Assembly: GCA_026392465.1 (NCBI GenBank)
Contig: JAPLCA010000008.1
Span: forward strand, 1-64,000
Source of the DNA: Propionibacteriales bacterium
Lineage (GTDB): Bacteria > Actinomycetota > Actinomycetes > Propionibacteriales > Nocardioidaceae
Length of the DNA: 64,000 nucleotides
Reading direction: 5' to 3'
In this document: piece after piece, positions 40,997 through 48,192 of the stretch
Layout: the number at the start of each line of letters is the position of its first letter
Position numbering within the stretch: the first letter of the stretch is position 1
Translations under genes and position numbers: made by a program
The notes under the pieces: generated by a model
Database searches by the model: none
What the model saw: only the letters and a program-made list of their open reading frames with translations
Told to the model about the DNA's origin: nothing

Positions 40997-41815
40997 GTGG
41001 GACCTGCCGCGGACCACGGGACCGCGCCGTCGACGGCGCGGCTGTGGCTGCGGCTCACGCCGCTGCACCTGTTCGCCGTCGTCGCCGTGGTGCTGTGCGT
41101 GGCGGGCGGGTTCTGGCAGCTCGGTGCCTACGAGTCGCGCCAGGGCGACGCCGTGCGTGAGTCGGCGGCCGCACCCCCGGCGCCCATCACGCAGGTCTGG
41201 GGTCTCGGGCGTCCGTTCGCGGCCGACCTGCAGGACCGCCGCGTCACGGTGCAGGGGCGGTTCGCCCCCGCCGACCAGCAGGTGTGGGTCCGCGGCGAGA
41301 TCAGCGGCGGTCGCACCTGGCTCGTGGCGCCGTTCCTGGTCCACGGGTCGGACGGCGCCCTGCTCGTGGTCCGCGGCTCGACCGACGCCCCCGGCGAGCT
41401 GCCGCCGGTGCCGACCGGCGACGTGAGCCTCGGCGTGGTGCTGCAGCCGAGCCAGGGCGGCGGGCTCCCGCTCGACGCCGACCGCGTGACGACCTCGATC
41501 ACGACGCCGTCGCTGGTCAACGAGCTGCCCTACCGGCTGTGGTCCGGGTACGGGCTCGTGCAGGAGTGGACCGAGCTGGCGGGATCGGGCGACGCGCCCC
41601 CCGGCTTCGGCGCGCCCGTCGACCCGCCCGACCCCGACGTGTCGTGGACGGTGGGACTCAAGAACCTCGCCTACGCGCTCCAGTGGTGGGTCTTCGCGGT
41701 GTTCGCGGTCGCGCTCTGGTGGCGGATGTGCCGCGACCAGGTCGACGAGGCGCGAGAACGCCACACGACGGCGCGTCGGGACGACGACCACCCCGTCGAT
41801 AGCCTGACCCCGTGA
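40997..41815 (+). CDS. SURF1-family cytochrome oxidase assembly protein
   Basis: The 272-residue protein has two transmembrane helices (about 18-36 and 223-243) framing a periplasmic domain. Family marks are the N-terminal FWQLGAYESRQGD block, VTVQGRF, WVRGEISGGRTWLVAPF, and VGLKNLAYALQWWVF before the second helix. It is expected to assist heme insertion into aa3-type oxidase. GTG start at 40997, two bases after the glyA stop. Its stop overlaps the DUF3817 start (GTGA). Confidence 0.87.
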   Translation: MGPAADHGTAPSTARLWLRLTPLHLFAVVAVVLCVAGGFWQLGAYESRQGDAVRESAAAPPAPITQVWGLGRPFAADLQDRRVTVQGRFAPADQQVWVRGEISGGRTWLVAPFLVHGSDGALLVVRGSTDAPGELPPVPTGDVSLGVVLQPSQGGGLPLDADRVTTSITTPSLVNELPYRLWSGYGLVQEWTELAGSGDAPPGFGAPVDPPDPDVSWTVGLKNLAYALQWWVFAVFAVALWWRMCRDQVDEARERHTTARRDDDHPVDSLTP

Positions 41816-42150
41816 GTCGCATCGCTGTCGCCTACCGGGTGCTCGCCTGGGTCGTGGGCGTGAACCTGCTCGTCGTGTTCGCCGGCTTCTTCGGCAAGAT
41901 CTTCACCGACGAGGGCTCCTGGTGGAACCGTCACCAGGACGTCTTCCTCGTCATCGACCAGGTGCACGGCTTCCTGTTCATGGCGCTGCTCGTGCTGATC
42001 GCGATCCTCGCGAGCCGGCACCGCTGGTCGCCGACGTTCACGATCACGACGATGCTGCTCGCCACCATCCCGTTCGTCAGCTTCTGGGCGGAGCGCCGCA
42101 CCACGCGGGTGCTGCGCGCCGAGCACGACGGCCTCGACGCGACCCGCTGA
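41812..42150 (+). CDS. DUF3817 integral membrane protein
   Basis: The 112-residue protein has three hydrophobic segments and the DUF3817 features: an N-terminal YRVLAWVVGVNLLVV, a loop with DQVHGFLFMA, and a last helix ending FWAERRTTR. It is conserved in actinobacteria without known function and is often beside SURF1. It overlaps the SURF1 stop by four bases with a GTG start. Confidence 0.85.
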   Translation: MSRIAVAYRVLAWVVGVNLLVVFAGFFGKIFTDEGSWWNRHQDVFLVIDQVHGFLFMALLVLIAILASRHRWSPTFTITTMLLATIPFVSFWAERRTTRVLRAEHDGLDATR

Positions 42151-42154
42151 GCCG

Positions 42155-42937
42155 TCAGCGACCGGTGAAGGTGGCCCGACCGGGGCCGTCCTGCAGGAAC
42201 GACTCCATGCCGTGCTGCAGGTCGTCGGTCGCGAACAGCGCCGACGCGATCTGCGTGGTCACGGCGTTCGCGCTGGGCACGCCGCCGGTCTCGTAGGCGC
42301 GCAGGATCCGCTTGGCCGCGCCGAACGCCTGCGTCGGACCCACGGCGACCTGCCGCACCATGTCGAGCACGGCGTCGTCGAAGCCGTCGACGGGCAGCAC
42401 CCGGTTGACCACGTTCCATCGCTCGAAGGTCGCGGCGTCGAACAGCTCGCCGGTGAGCACGACCTCCTTGGCCCGGCCGACGCCGGCGCGCTGCGCGAGG
42501 CGCTGCGTGCCGCCCATCGTCGGCGTGAGGCCGATGACCCGCTCCACCAGGCCGAACTTCGCCTTCTCGCTGGCGAGCACGACGTCGCAGGCGAGTGCGA
42601 CCTCCAGCGCCCACGTGAGCGTCAGCGCGTGGGCGGCGAAGAACGTCGGGACGTCGAGCGCGGCGATCCGGTCGGGCAGCTCGATCATCCGGTCGTACAG
42701 GTCCTTCGTGTCCTCCTGCGTCTTCCGGGCGTGGAACTGCGCGACGTCGACACCGCCGGAGACCAGCGTGCCCTCCGCGCGGAGCAGGACGGCGCGAGGC
42801 AGGTCGGCCTCGACGGCGTCGAGCGCGGCGTCGAAGGCGTCGTGCAGCTCGAGGGAGTACAGGTTGACCGGCGGCGCGCTGAAGGTCACGACCGCGACGT
42901 CGTCGACCCGCGTGACGTCGACGCGCGGCTCGCTCAC
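42155..42937 (-). CDS. Enoyl-CoA hydratase/isomerase family protein
   Basis: The 260-residue crotonase-fold protein has the acyl-CoA oxyanion blocks SGGVDVAQF (about 60-68) and HALTLTWALEVALACDVVLAS (about 103-123). Most hydratases have Glu at the two catalytic positions: here VERVIGLTP retains one acidic residue, whereas the HALTLTWALEVA block lacks the usual GGGxE glycine string. It may therefore be an isomerase, thioesterase or other crotonase variant. GTG start overlaps the stop of a 40-residue gene (GTGA). It converges with DUF3817 over a 4-base gap. Confidence 0.82.
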   Translation of the reverse strand: MSEPRVDVTRVDDVAVVTFSAPPVNLYSLELHDAFDAALDAVEADLPRAVLLRAEGTLVSGGVDVAQFHARKTQEDTKDLYDRMIELPDRIAALDVPTFFAAHALTLTWALEVALACDVVLASEKAKFGLVERVIGLTPTMGGTQRLAQRAGVGRAKEVVLTGELFDAATFERWNVVNRVLPVDGFDDAVLDMVRQVAVGPTQAFGAAKRILRAYETGGVPSANAVTTQIASALFATDDLQHGMESFLQDGPGRATFTGR

Positions 42938-43056
42938 CGGCCCGCCTCGGCCGGGTCGTAGACGCCACCGCGGTCGGCGGTGAGGTTCCGCGCGACGACG
43001 ATGCCGGCCACGAGGGCGAGCAGGGCCAGGACCAGACGGACGGGGTGCTCTCGCAT
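42934..43056 (-). CDS. 40-residue single-pass membrane protein
   Basis: MREHPVRLVLALLALVAGIV and the following VARNLTADRGG form one transmembrane helix and a short tail. TAGCGT lies exactly 6 bases before the ATG, the leaderless pattern seen for other genes here, and its stop overlaps the enoyl-CoA hydratase GTG by four bases. These two independent signs make a real gene likely. I know no family for it. Confidence 0.55.
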   Translation of the reverse strand: MREHPVRLVLALLALVAGIVVARNLTADRGGVYDPAEAGR

Positions 43057-43174
43057 GGGCCCACGCTAGCGGGCAGCTCGCCGTCTCGCGTCGCGGTGCG
43101 TCGACCGGCCTCAGTTGTCGGGTCGTGGGAAGATGTCAAGGTCCCGTCCCGCACGATCCCCCCGAAGGACTGAC

Positions 43175-43699
43175 GTGTCTTCCCCGCTGAGCGCCACCCT
43201 GCACACCAACCACGGCGACGTCGTGGTCCGGCTCTTCCCCGATCACGCCCCCAAGACCGTCGAGAACTTCGTCGGCCTCGCCGAGGGCACGAAGGAGTGG
43301 CTCGACCCGGCCACCGGCCAGGTCGCCACGCGCCCGTTCTTCGACGGCATCACGTTCCACCGGATCATCCGCAACTTCATGATCCAGGGCGGCGACCCGC
43401 TCGGCACCGGCACGGGCGGCCCCGGCTACACCTTCGAGGACGAGTTCCACCCCGACCTCCGCTTCGACAAGCCCTACCTGCTGGCGATGGCCAACGCGGG
43501 GCCGGGCACCAACGGTTCGCAGTTCTTCATCACGGTCGTCCCGACGGACTGGCTGAACCGCAAGCACACGATCTTCGGCGAGGTCGCCGACGAGGCCGGC
43601 CAGAAGGTGATCGACGCGATCGCCGCGGTGCCGACGGACGGCTTCGACCGTCCCGTCGAGCCCGTGGTGATCGAGAAGGTCACCATCGACCGCGGCTGA
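43175..43699 (+). CDS. ppiA: Peptidyl-prolyl cis-trans isomerase (cyclophilin)
   Basis: This 174-residue cytoplasmic cyclophilin catalyses proline isomerisation. Active-site blocks are FHRIIRNFMIQGGD (with the catalytic Arg), MANAGPGTNGSQFFIT and the W residue in PTDWLNRKHTIFG. GTG at 43175 has GAAGGA five bases upstream. A gene of this type near gyrA is typical (ppiA in mycobacteria). The rhomboid gene begins one base after its stop, so they are one operon. Confidence 0.95.
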   Translation: MSSPLSATLHTNHGDVVVRLFPDHAPKTVENFVGLAEGTKEWLDPATGQVATRPFFDGITFHRIIRNFMIQGGDPLGTGTGGPGYTFEDEFHPDLRFDKPYLLAMANAGPGTNGSQFFITVVPTDWLNRKHTIFGEVADEAGQKVIDAIAAVPTDGFDRPVEPVVIEKVTIDRG

Positions 43700-43700
43700 C

Positions 43701-44549
43701 ATGACCGGAACGGCACCGGGGTCGCGCCCCGACGGCGCGCCGCGGTGCTACCGCCACCCGGACCGCGAGGCGCTGATCACCTGCCAGCGGTGCGAGCGGC
43801 CCATCTGCACCCAGGACATGAACGACGCCTCCGTCGGTTTCCAGTGCCCGGAGTGCGTCAACCGCGGCGCGAAGTCGGTGCGGCTGCCCCGCACGGTCGC
43901 GGGCGGTGCGCTGCAGACCCGCGAGGGTGCCGTCTCGTTGGTCATCATCGGGCTCAACGTCGTCGTCTACCTGGTGCAGCTGCTCACCGGCGACCTGCGC
44001 AGCCCGCTGTACCAGCAGGGCGCGATGTTCCCGGTCGGCGTCGCCGAGGGCCAGTGGTGGCGGCTGCTGACCTCGGCGTTCCTGCACCTCGGGACCCTGC
44101 ACATCCTCTTCAACATGTACGCGCTCTACCTGTTCGGCCCGCTCGTCGAGCGCAAGCTCGGCACGGCGCGGTTCGTCGCGGCGTACGTCACGACCGCCGT
44201 GGTCTCCGGCGTCTTCGTCATGTGGCTGTCGGAGCCGTTCAGCGGGACGGCCGGCGCGTCGGGCGCGGTGTTCGGCCTGTTCGGCATGGCGCTGCTGTTC
44301 ATGCTGAGGGCGCGCGAGGACGTGCGCGGGCTGCTCGCCCTCCTCGCGGTGAACGTGGCCATCGGCTTCCTGGGCCCGATCAGCTGGCAGGGCCACCTCG
44401 GCGGCTTCGTGGCCGGGATCCTGCTCGGGGCGCTGTTCGCGTACGGGCCCCGGGCGCACCGGACGCTCGTGCAGGTCGCGGCCTTCGTGCTCCTCTGGGC
44501 GGCCGTGGTCGTCGCCGTGCTGGTGCGCTCCCAGCAGCTGCTGGGCTGA
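43701..44549 (+). CDS. Rhomboid-family intramembrane serine protease with B-box-like zinc finger
   Basis: The 282-residue protein has a CxxC-type zinc finger at the N-terminus (CYRHP, CQRCERPIC, CPEC; about residues 16-53) and then a rhomboid domain with six to seven helices. The catalytic Ser is in GASGAVFGLFG (about 191) and the catalytic His is in WQGHLGGFVAGILLG. The oxyanion Asn is in HILFNMYALYLFG. The zinc-finger-plus-rhomboid layout is common in actinobacteria. Substrates are unknown. It is the second gene of the ppiA operon. Confidence 0.88.
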   Translation: MTGTAPGSRPDGAPRCYRHPDREALITCQRCERPICTQDMNDASVGFQCPECVNRGAKSVRLPRTVAGGALQTREGAVSLVIIGLNVVVYLVQLLTGDLRSPLYQQGAMFPVGVAEGQWWRLLTSAFLHLGTLHILFNMYALYLFGPLVERKLGTARFVAAYVTTAVVSGVFVMWLSEPFSGTAGASGAVFGLFGMALLFMLRAREDVRGLLALLAVNVAIGFLGPISWQGHLGGFVAGILLGALFAYGPRAHRTLVQVAAFVLLWAAVVVAVLVRSQQLLG

Positions 44550-44586
44550 GGTGCCCTGAATCACACGTCTGTCGTTCTCCCCAGCG

Positions 44587-44700
44587 TTGCCCACAGCTGT
44601 GAACAACACCCGTGTAACTCACGCACAGACCTGTCCACAGCTGTGAACAACACCGGTGTAACTCGTGCACAGGGCCGTCCACACCTGTGCACACGGGCCG
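44587..44700. repeat. 44-bp repeat carrying paired DnaA-box-like sites
   Basis: Two and a half copies (boxes at 44587-44595 TTGCCCACA, 44631-44639 CTGTCCACA, 44675-44683 CCGTCCACA) recur every 44 bases. In the first two units the box is followed after two bases by the inverted TGTGAACAA (44598-44606 and 44642-44650), whose reverse complement TTGTTCACA is also DnaA-box-like. TTGTCCACA is the actinobacterial consensus, and each unit differs from it by one or two bases. The element fills much of the gap between the rhomboid gene and the SDR. Confidence 0.75.
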
Positions 44701-44752
44701 ATCCCAAGGACGGCCGTGGACGTCGGGTTTCGGATACCGTTAGTATCTGAAC

Positions 44753-45568
44753 ATGTCGATCTTCGTCCCGGGCACGCGTGTGCTCGTCACCGGCGCGGCC
44801 TCCGGGCTGGGCCTCGCCCTCGTCACCCAGCTGGCCGAGCAGGGCTGCCGCGTGCTTGCTACCGACGTCCACGCCGAGGCGCCCGAGGTCCTGCAGGCGC
44901 TCGCCGCGGCGCACCCCGACGTGTCCTACCGGACCCTCGACGTCACGTCCGACGTCGACTGGAGCACCGCGCGCGACCATGTCGTGGAGACGTGGGACGG
45001 GCTCGACGTGCTCTTCAACAACGCCGGTGTCGCGGCCGGCGGTCGGATCGAGCTGTCGGAGATGGACCAGTGGCAGTGGATCGTCGACATCAACCTGCTC
45101 GGCGTCGTGCGCGGCTGCCGCACCTTCGTCCCGCTCCTGAAGGAGCAGGGCGGCGGCACGATCGTCAACACCGCGTCGGCGGCCGGGCTGGTGCACCCGC
45201 CGCGGATGAGCGAGTACAACTCCGTCAAGGCGGGCGTCGTCGCGCTCAGCGAGACGCTGTTCCACGAGCTCAAGCCGTCCGGCATCCAGGTCAGCGTCGT
45301 CTGCCCCACCTTCTTCAAGACCAACCTGACCGCGTCGCTGCGTGGCAAGGACGAGTCGGCGCAGAAGTCGGCGGCCAAGCTCATCGACGGCTCGAAGCGC
45401 ACCGCGGCCGACATCGCCGCCATCGTCATCGCCGAGGTCGAGAAGGGGCGGCACATCGTCCTCACCGACCGCGAGGGCAAGCTGGCCTACGCAGCCAAGC
45501 GCTTCCTGCGGCCCGTGTACTACCGCGAGATGGCCAAGGCGGCCGCCCGCATGGGCCGGAAGGACTGA
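44753..45568 (+). CDS. SDR-family oxidoreductase
   Basis: The 271-residue classical SDR has TGAASGLG (about 13-20), NNAG near 90, the catalytic Ser in TIVNTASAAG and YNSVK near 157-161. The C-terminal region KRFLRPVYYREMAKAAARMG is typical of a group often annotated as lipid-associated SDRs. TAGTAT ends 6 bases before the ATG. A second SDR follows after a one-base gap, so the two probably act in one pathway; the substrate is unknown. Confidence 0.85.
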   Translation: MSIFVPGTRVLVTGAASGLGLALVTQLAEQGCRVLATDVHAEAPEVLQALAAAHPDVSYRTLDVTSDVDWSTARDHVVETWDGLDVLFNNAGVAAGGRIELSEMDQWQWIVDINLLGVVRGCRTFVPLLKEQGGGTIVNTASAAGLVHPPRMSEYNSVKAGVVALSETLFHELKPSGIQVSVVCPTFFKTNLTASLRGKDESAQKSAAKLIDGSKRTAADIAAIVIAEVEKGRHIVLTDREGKLAYAAKRFLRPVYYREMAKAAARMGRKD

Positions 45569-45569
45569 C

Positions 45570-46328
45570 GTGCGCACGAACGTGCTCATCACCGGCGCCA
45601 GCTCCGGTCTCGGCGCCGAGATGGCCCGCCAGCTCGCCGCCCAGGGCCATTCGCTGGCCCTGACCGCGCGCCGCGTCGACCGGCTCGAGGCCCTCGCCGC
45701 CGAGATCACCGCGGCCCACCCCGACGTGCAGGTGGTCGTGCACGCGCTCGACGTCAACGACCACGAGCAGGTCTTCGGCGTCTTCACCCGGGCGATCCAG
45801 GACCTCGGCGGCCTCGACCGCGTCATCGTCAACGCCGGGCTCGGCAAGGGCGGTCGCATCGGCACCGGGGCGTTCGCCGCGAACCGCGAGACCGTCGAGA
45901 CCAACGTCGTCGCGGCGATGGCGCAGTGCGAGGCCGCGATGGCGCACTTCTACGAGCGCAAGGCCGGCCACCTCGTCGTCATCTCCTCGATGTCGGCGAT
46001 GCGCGGCATGCCCGGCTCGATGACGGCGTACGCCGCGACGAAGGCCGCGGTCGCCCACCTCGCCGAGGGCATCCGCATGGACCTCGTCGGTCGCCGCGGC
46101 CTCGACATCGCGGTGACGACGCTGTTCCCGGGCTACATCGCGTCGGAGATGAACGAGCAGGTCGAGCAGGAGCAGCGGCTCATGGTCGACACCCCCACCG
46201 GCGTGCGCTCGATGGTGAAGGCCATCCAGAAGGAGGTCGACACCGCCGCCACCCCCGGCTGGCCGTGGGGCCCGCTCGGCCAGGTCCTGCGGTACGCGCC
46301 GCGCGGCGTGGTCCGCAAGCTCGTCTGA
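45570..46328 (+). CDS. SDR-family oxidoreductase
   Basis: The 252-residue SDR has TGASSGLGAEMARQLA at the N-terminus, VNAGLGKGG in place of NNAG, the catalytic Ser in LVVISSMSAM and YAATK for Tyr/Lys. The C-terminal TPGWPWGPLGQVLRYAPRGVVRKLV is typical of a mycobacterial SDR group (Rv0148/Rv1543-like). GTG start with GGAAGGA upstream, one base after the previous SDR stop. It ends at a strong hairpin facing the convergent epimerase gene. Confidence 0.85.
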   Translation: MRTNVLITGASSGLGAEMARQLAAQGHSLALTARRVDRLEALAAEITAAHPDVQVVVHALDVNDHEQVFGVFTRAIQDLGGLDRVIVNAGLGKGGRIGTGAFAANRETVETNVVAAMAQCEAAMAHFYERKAGHLVVISSMSAMRGMPGSMTAYAATKAAVAHLAEGIRMDLVGRRGLDIAVTTLFPGYIASEMNEQVEQEQRLMVDTPTGVRSMVKAIQKEVDTAATPGWPWGPLGQVLRYAPRGVVRKLV

Positions 46329-46339
46329 CCCTCGCTCTC

Positions 46340-46408
46340 CTCCCCGTCTCGGAGCTCCATCGCCGCTGTCTGGCTCAGGAGCGGGCGACGGTGCTCCGAG
46401 ACGGGGAG
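46340..46408. terminator. Long hairpin at a convergent gene junction
   Basis: CTCCCCGTCTCGGAGC (46340-46355) pairs perfectly with GCTCCGAGACGGGGAG (46393-46408) over a 37-base loop, whose ends CCATCGCC and GGCGACGG extend the stem with one mismatch. The right arm overlaps the 3' end of the epimerase gene. It should terminate transcription from both sides. Confidence 0.65.
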
Positions 46409-47289
46409 TCGACGACGGCAGCGGCGGCGACGTCGAGGGGCGTGGCGGGCAGGATCGTCGCGGTCTCGTCGACGAGCAGCGGCTGCGTGAACAGGTAGGA
46501 CATCTCGGCCATCGCGCGGACGTCGGCGTTGACGACGCCGACCGCTCGCAGCGCCCAGGCGGGCACGGCGCGCACCCGGACGTCGTCCCGTCCGGCAGCG
46601 CGCGCGTAGACCAGGGCGAGCTCGTGCTGCGTCGCGTGCACGACGGGGGCGAGCACGGCGTCGGGCCCGTCGGCGGAGTCGGCGGCTGCGACCATGGCGG
46701 CCGCGAGGTCGGGCAGGTAGGTCCAGGCGTGGGGCAGGTCGACGCGACCCAGCGGGCGCACCGTCCGGCCCGTGGTCGCCGGCACGACCATCCGGTCGCC
46801 ACCGTGCGCCATCGCCGCGCCGGGGCCGTAGAAGTCCGACGCGACCACGCTGGTCGTGCGCGCCGACGACGCGGCGCGACGCGCCAGGAGGGTCGCGCGG
46901 ATCCGTCCGAGGGCGGAGCGCGGCGCGATCCGCGGGTCGGCGCCGAGCGGGGCGCTCGTGTCGAAGGCGTAGACGCTCTCCGGGTAGACCACGTGCACGT
47001 CGTGGCGTTCCGCGGCGGTCAGCACCGCGCGCTCGAGGGGCGGCAGCTCCCGCTCCCAGACGTCGGGGCGGTAGGCCGAGGCGTGCACGCACAGGTGCAC
47101 GACGTCGACGTCGGCGAACGCGCGGTCGAGCGCGGCGACGTCGGTCGCGTCGAGTCGGGTGCGGGTGACGAGCGGGTGCTCGGGGCCGGACCCGGACCGG
47201 GTGGCGACGGTGACCTGCTCGCCGCGCTCGGCGAGCAGGGTGGCGACGTGGGGACCGATCTGGCCGGCTCCGATGACGAGGGTGCGCAT
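46375..47289 (-). CDS. NAD(P)-binding epimerase/dehydratase-like protein
   Basis: The 304-residue extended-SDR protein has the cofactor motif VIGAGQIGPHVATLLAERG at the N-terminus and YPESVYAF near 108, where the catalytic Tyr would be; the usual YxxxK pattern is not clear, so it is atypical (oxidoreductase or redox sensor-like). AGGAG lies 5 bases before the ATG. Twin palindromes upstream suggest control by the divergent TetR gene. The last codons lie within a terminator hairpin. Confidence 0.78.
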   Translation of the reverse strand: MRTLVIGAGQIGPHVATLLAERGEQVTVATRSGSGPEHPLVTRTRLDATDVAALDRAFADVDVVHLCVHASAYRPDVWERELPPLERAVLTAAERHDVHVVYPESVYAFDTSAPLGADPRIAPRSALGRIRATLLARRAASSARTTSVVASDFYGPGAAMAHGGDRMVVPATTGRTVRPLGRVDLPHAWTYLPDLAAAMVAAADSADGPDAVLAPVVHATQHELALVYARAAGRDDVRVRAVPAWALRAVGVVNADVRAMAEMSYLFTQPLLVDETATILPATPLDVAAAAVVDSPSRSTVARS

Positions 47290-47307
47290 GACGACTCCTG
47301 AGGTTCA

Positions 47308-47322
47308 GAGAGCAGTGCTCTC
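47308..47322. promoter_or_regulatory. TetR operator copy 1
   Basis: GAGAGCAGTGCTCTC is a perfect 15-bp palindrome (7+1+7) upstream of the epimerase gene. It shares its core AGAGCAGTGCTCT with the palindrome at 47366-47382. Confidence 0.7.
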
Positions 47323-47365
47323 GGTTGGTGGACGAGTCCAGGGTGCTCTGGTCCGTGATACCTGT

Positions 47366-47382
47366 CAAGAGCAGTGCTCTTG
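47366..47382. promoter_or_regulatory. TetR operator copy 2
   Basis: CAAGAGCAGTGCTCTTG is a perfect 17-bp palindrome 46 bases from copy 1, near the tetR side. A TCGACA/TAGGGT promoter for tetR lies just downstream (47386-47391 and 47410-47415, 18-base spacer), so a repressor bound here would block it. Confidence 0.7.
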
Positions 47383-47421
47383 GTATCGACATGTCGACCT
47401 CGACGACGATAGGGTGAGGTC

Positions 47422-48117
47422 GTGCCCACCCCCCGTCAGGTCGCCCGCGAGCAGACCCTGCGCGACATCGTCCGCATCGGCCGCGAGCAGCTCGCGACCA
47501 CGACGCCTGCTGAGCTGTCGCTGCGCGCCGTCGCGCGTGAGCTGGGCCTGGTCTCGTCGGCCGTGTACCGGTACGTCAAGGACCGCGACGCGCTGCTGAC
47601 CCTCCTGATCGTCGACGCGTACGACGAGCTCGGTGCCGAGGTCGAGGCGGCGGTGGCAGCGTCGTCACGGCGCACGCCCACCCGTCGCCTGCAGGCTGCG
47701 GCCCAGGCCATGCGGTCGTGGGCGTTGCGCGAGCCGTCGCGCTTCGCCCTGCTGCACGGCACCCCGGTGCCGGGCTACGCGGCGCCCCCCGACACGACCG
47801 TCGAGCCGGGGACCCGGGTGGTCGTCGCGCTGCTCACGGTGCTCGAGGACGCGTACCGACGGGGCGACCTGCGTGAGGTCGACGGCCCGCTCCCGCGCAG
47901 CCTGCGCAGCGACCTCGAGCGGATCCGCGCCGAGTACGACCTGGCGCTGCCCGTGACGAACCTCGCCCGCGCGCTCGGACTCTGGTCGGCCCTCGTGGGC
48001 GCCGTGGCCTTCGAGGTGTTCGGCCAGTACGGCCCCGACACCCTGCACGACCCCGGCGCGTTCCTCGACGTCCACGTCGCCACCCTCGCCACGACGGTCG
48101 GCCTCCCTGCCCGCTGA
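47422..48117 (+). CDS. TetR-family transcriptional regulator (WHG domain)
   Basis: The 231-residue regulator has an N-terminal HTH with LSLRAVARELGLVSSAVYRYVKDRDALL, and a TetR_C_33/WHG ligand domain (RSWALREPSRFALLHGTPVPGY). GTG at 47422 is preceded by TAGGGT exactly 6 bases upstream. It is divergent from the epimerase gene, and two identical palindromes lie between them, implying mutual repression relieved by a ligand. It converges with metX over a cruciform-like terminator. Confidence 0.85.
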   Translation: MPTPRQVAREQTLRDIVRIGREQLATTTPAELSLRAVARELGLVSSAVYRYVKDRDALLTLLIVDAYDELGAEVEAAVAASSRRTPTRRLQAAAQAMRSWALREPSRFALLHGTPVPGYAAPPDTTVEPGTRVVVALLTVLEDAYRRGDLREVDGPLPRSLRSDLERIRAEYDLALPVTNLARALGLWSALVGAVAFEVFGQYGPDTLHDPGAFLDVHVATLATTVGLPAR

Positions 48118-48125
48118 GCACTCTT

Positions 48126-48188
48126 CACGATTCGGTACGTCATCGCCCACCTCTCGCCCCGAAAGGGGCGATGAGGTACCACATCGTG
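48126..48188. terminator. Cruciform-like bidirectional terminator
   Basis: CACGAT (48126-48131) pairs with ATCGTG (48183-48188), GGTAC (48134-48138) with GTACC (48176-48180) and TCATCGCCC (48140-48148) with GGGCGATGA (48166-48174). An inner GCCCC-GAAA-GGGGC tetraloop hairpin is an alternative fold. It lies between the TetR and metX stops. Confidence 0.7.
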
Positions 48189-48192
48189 AGGA

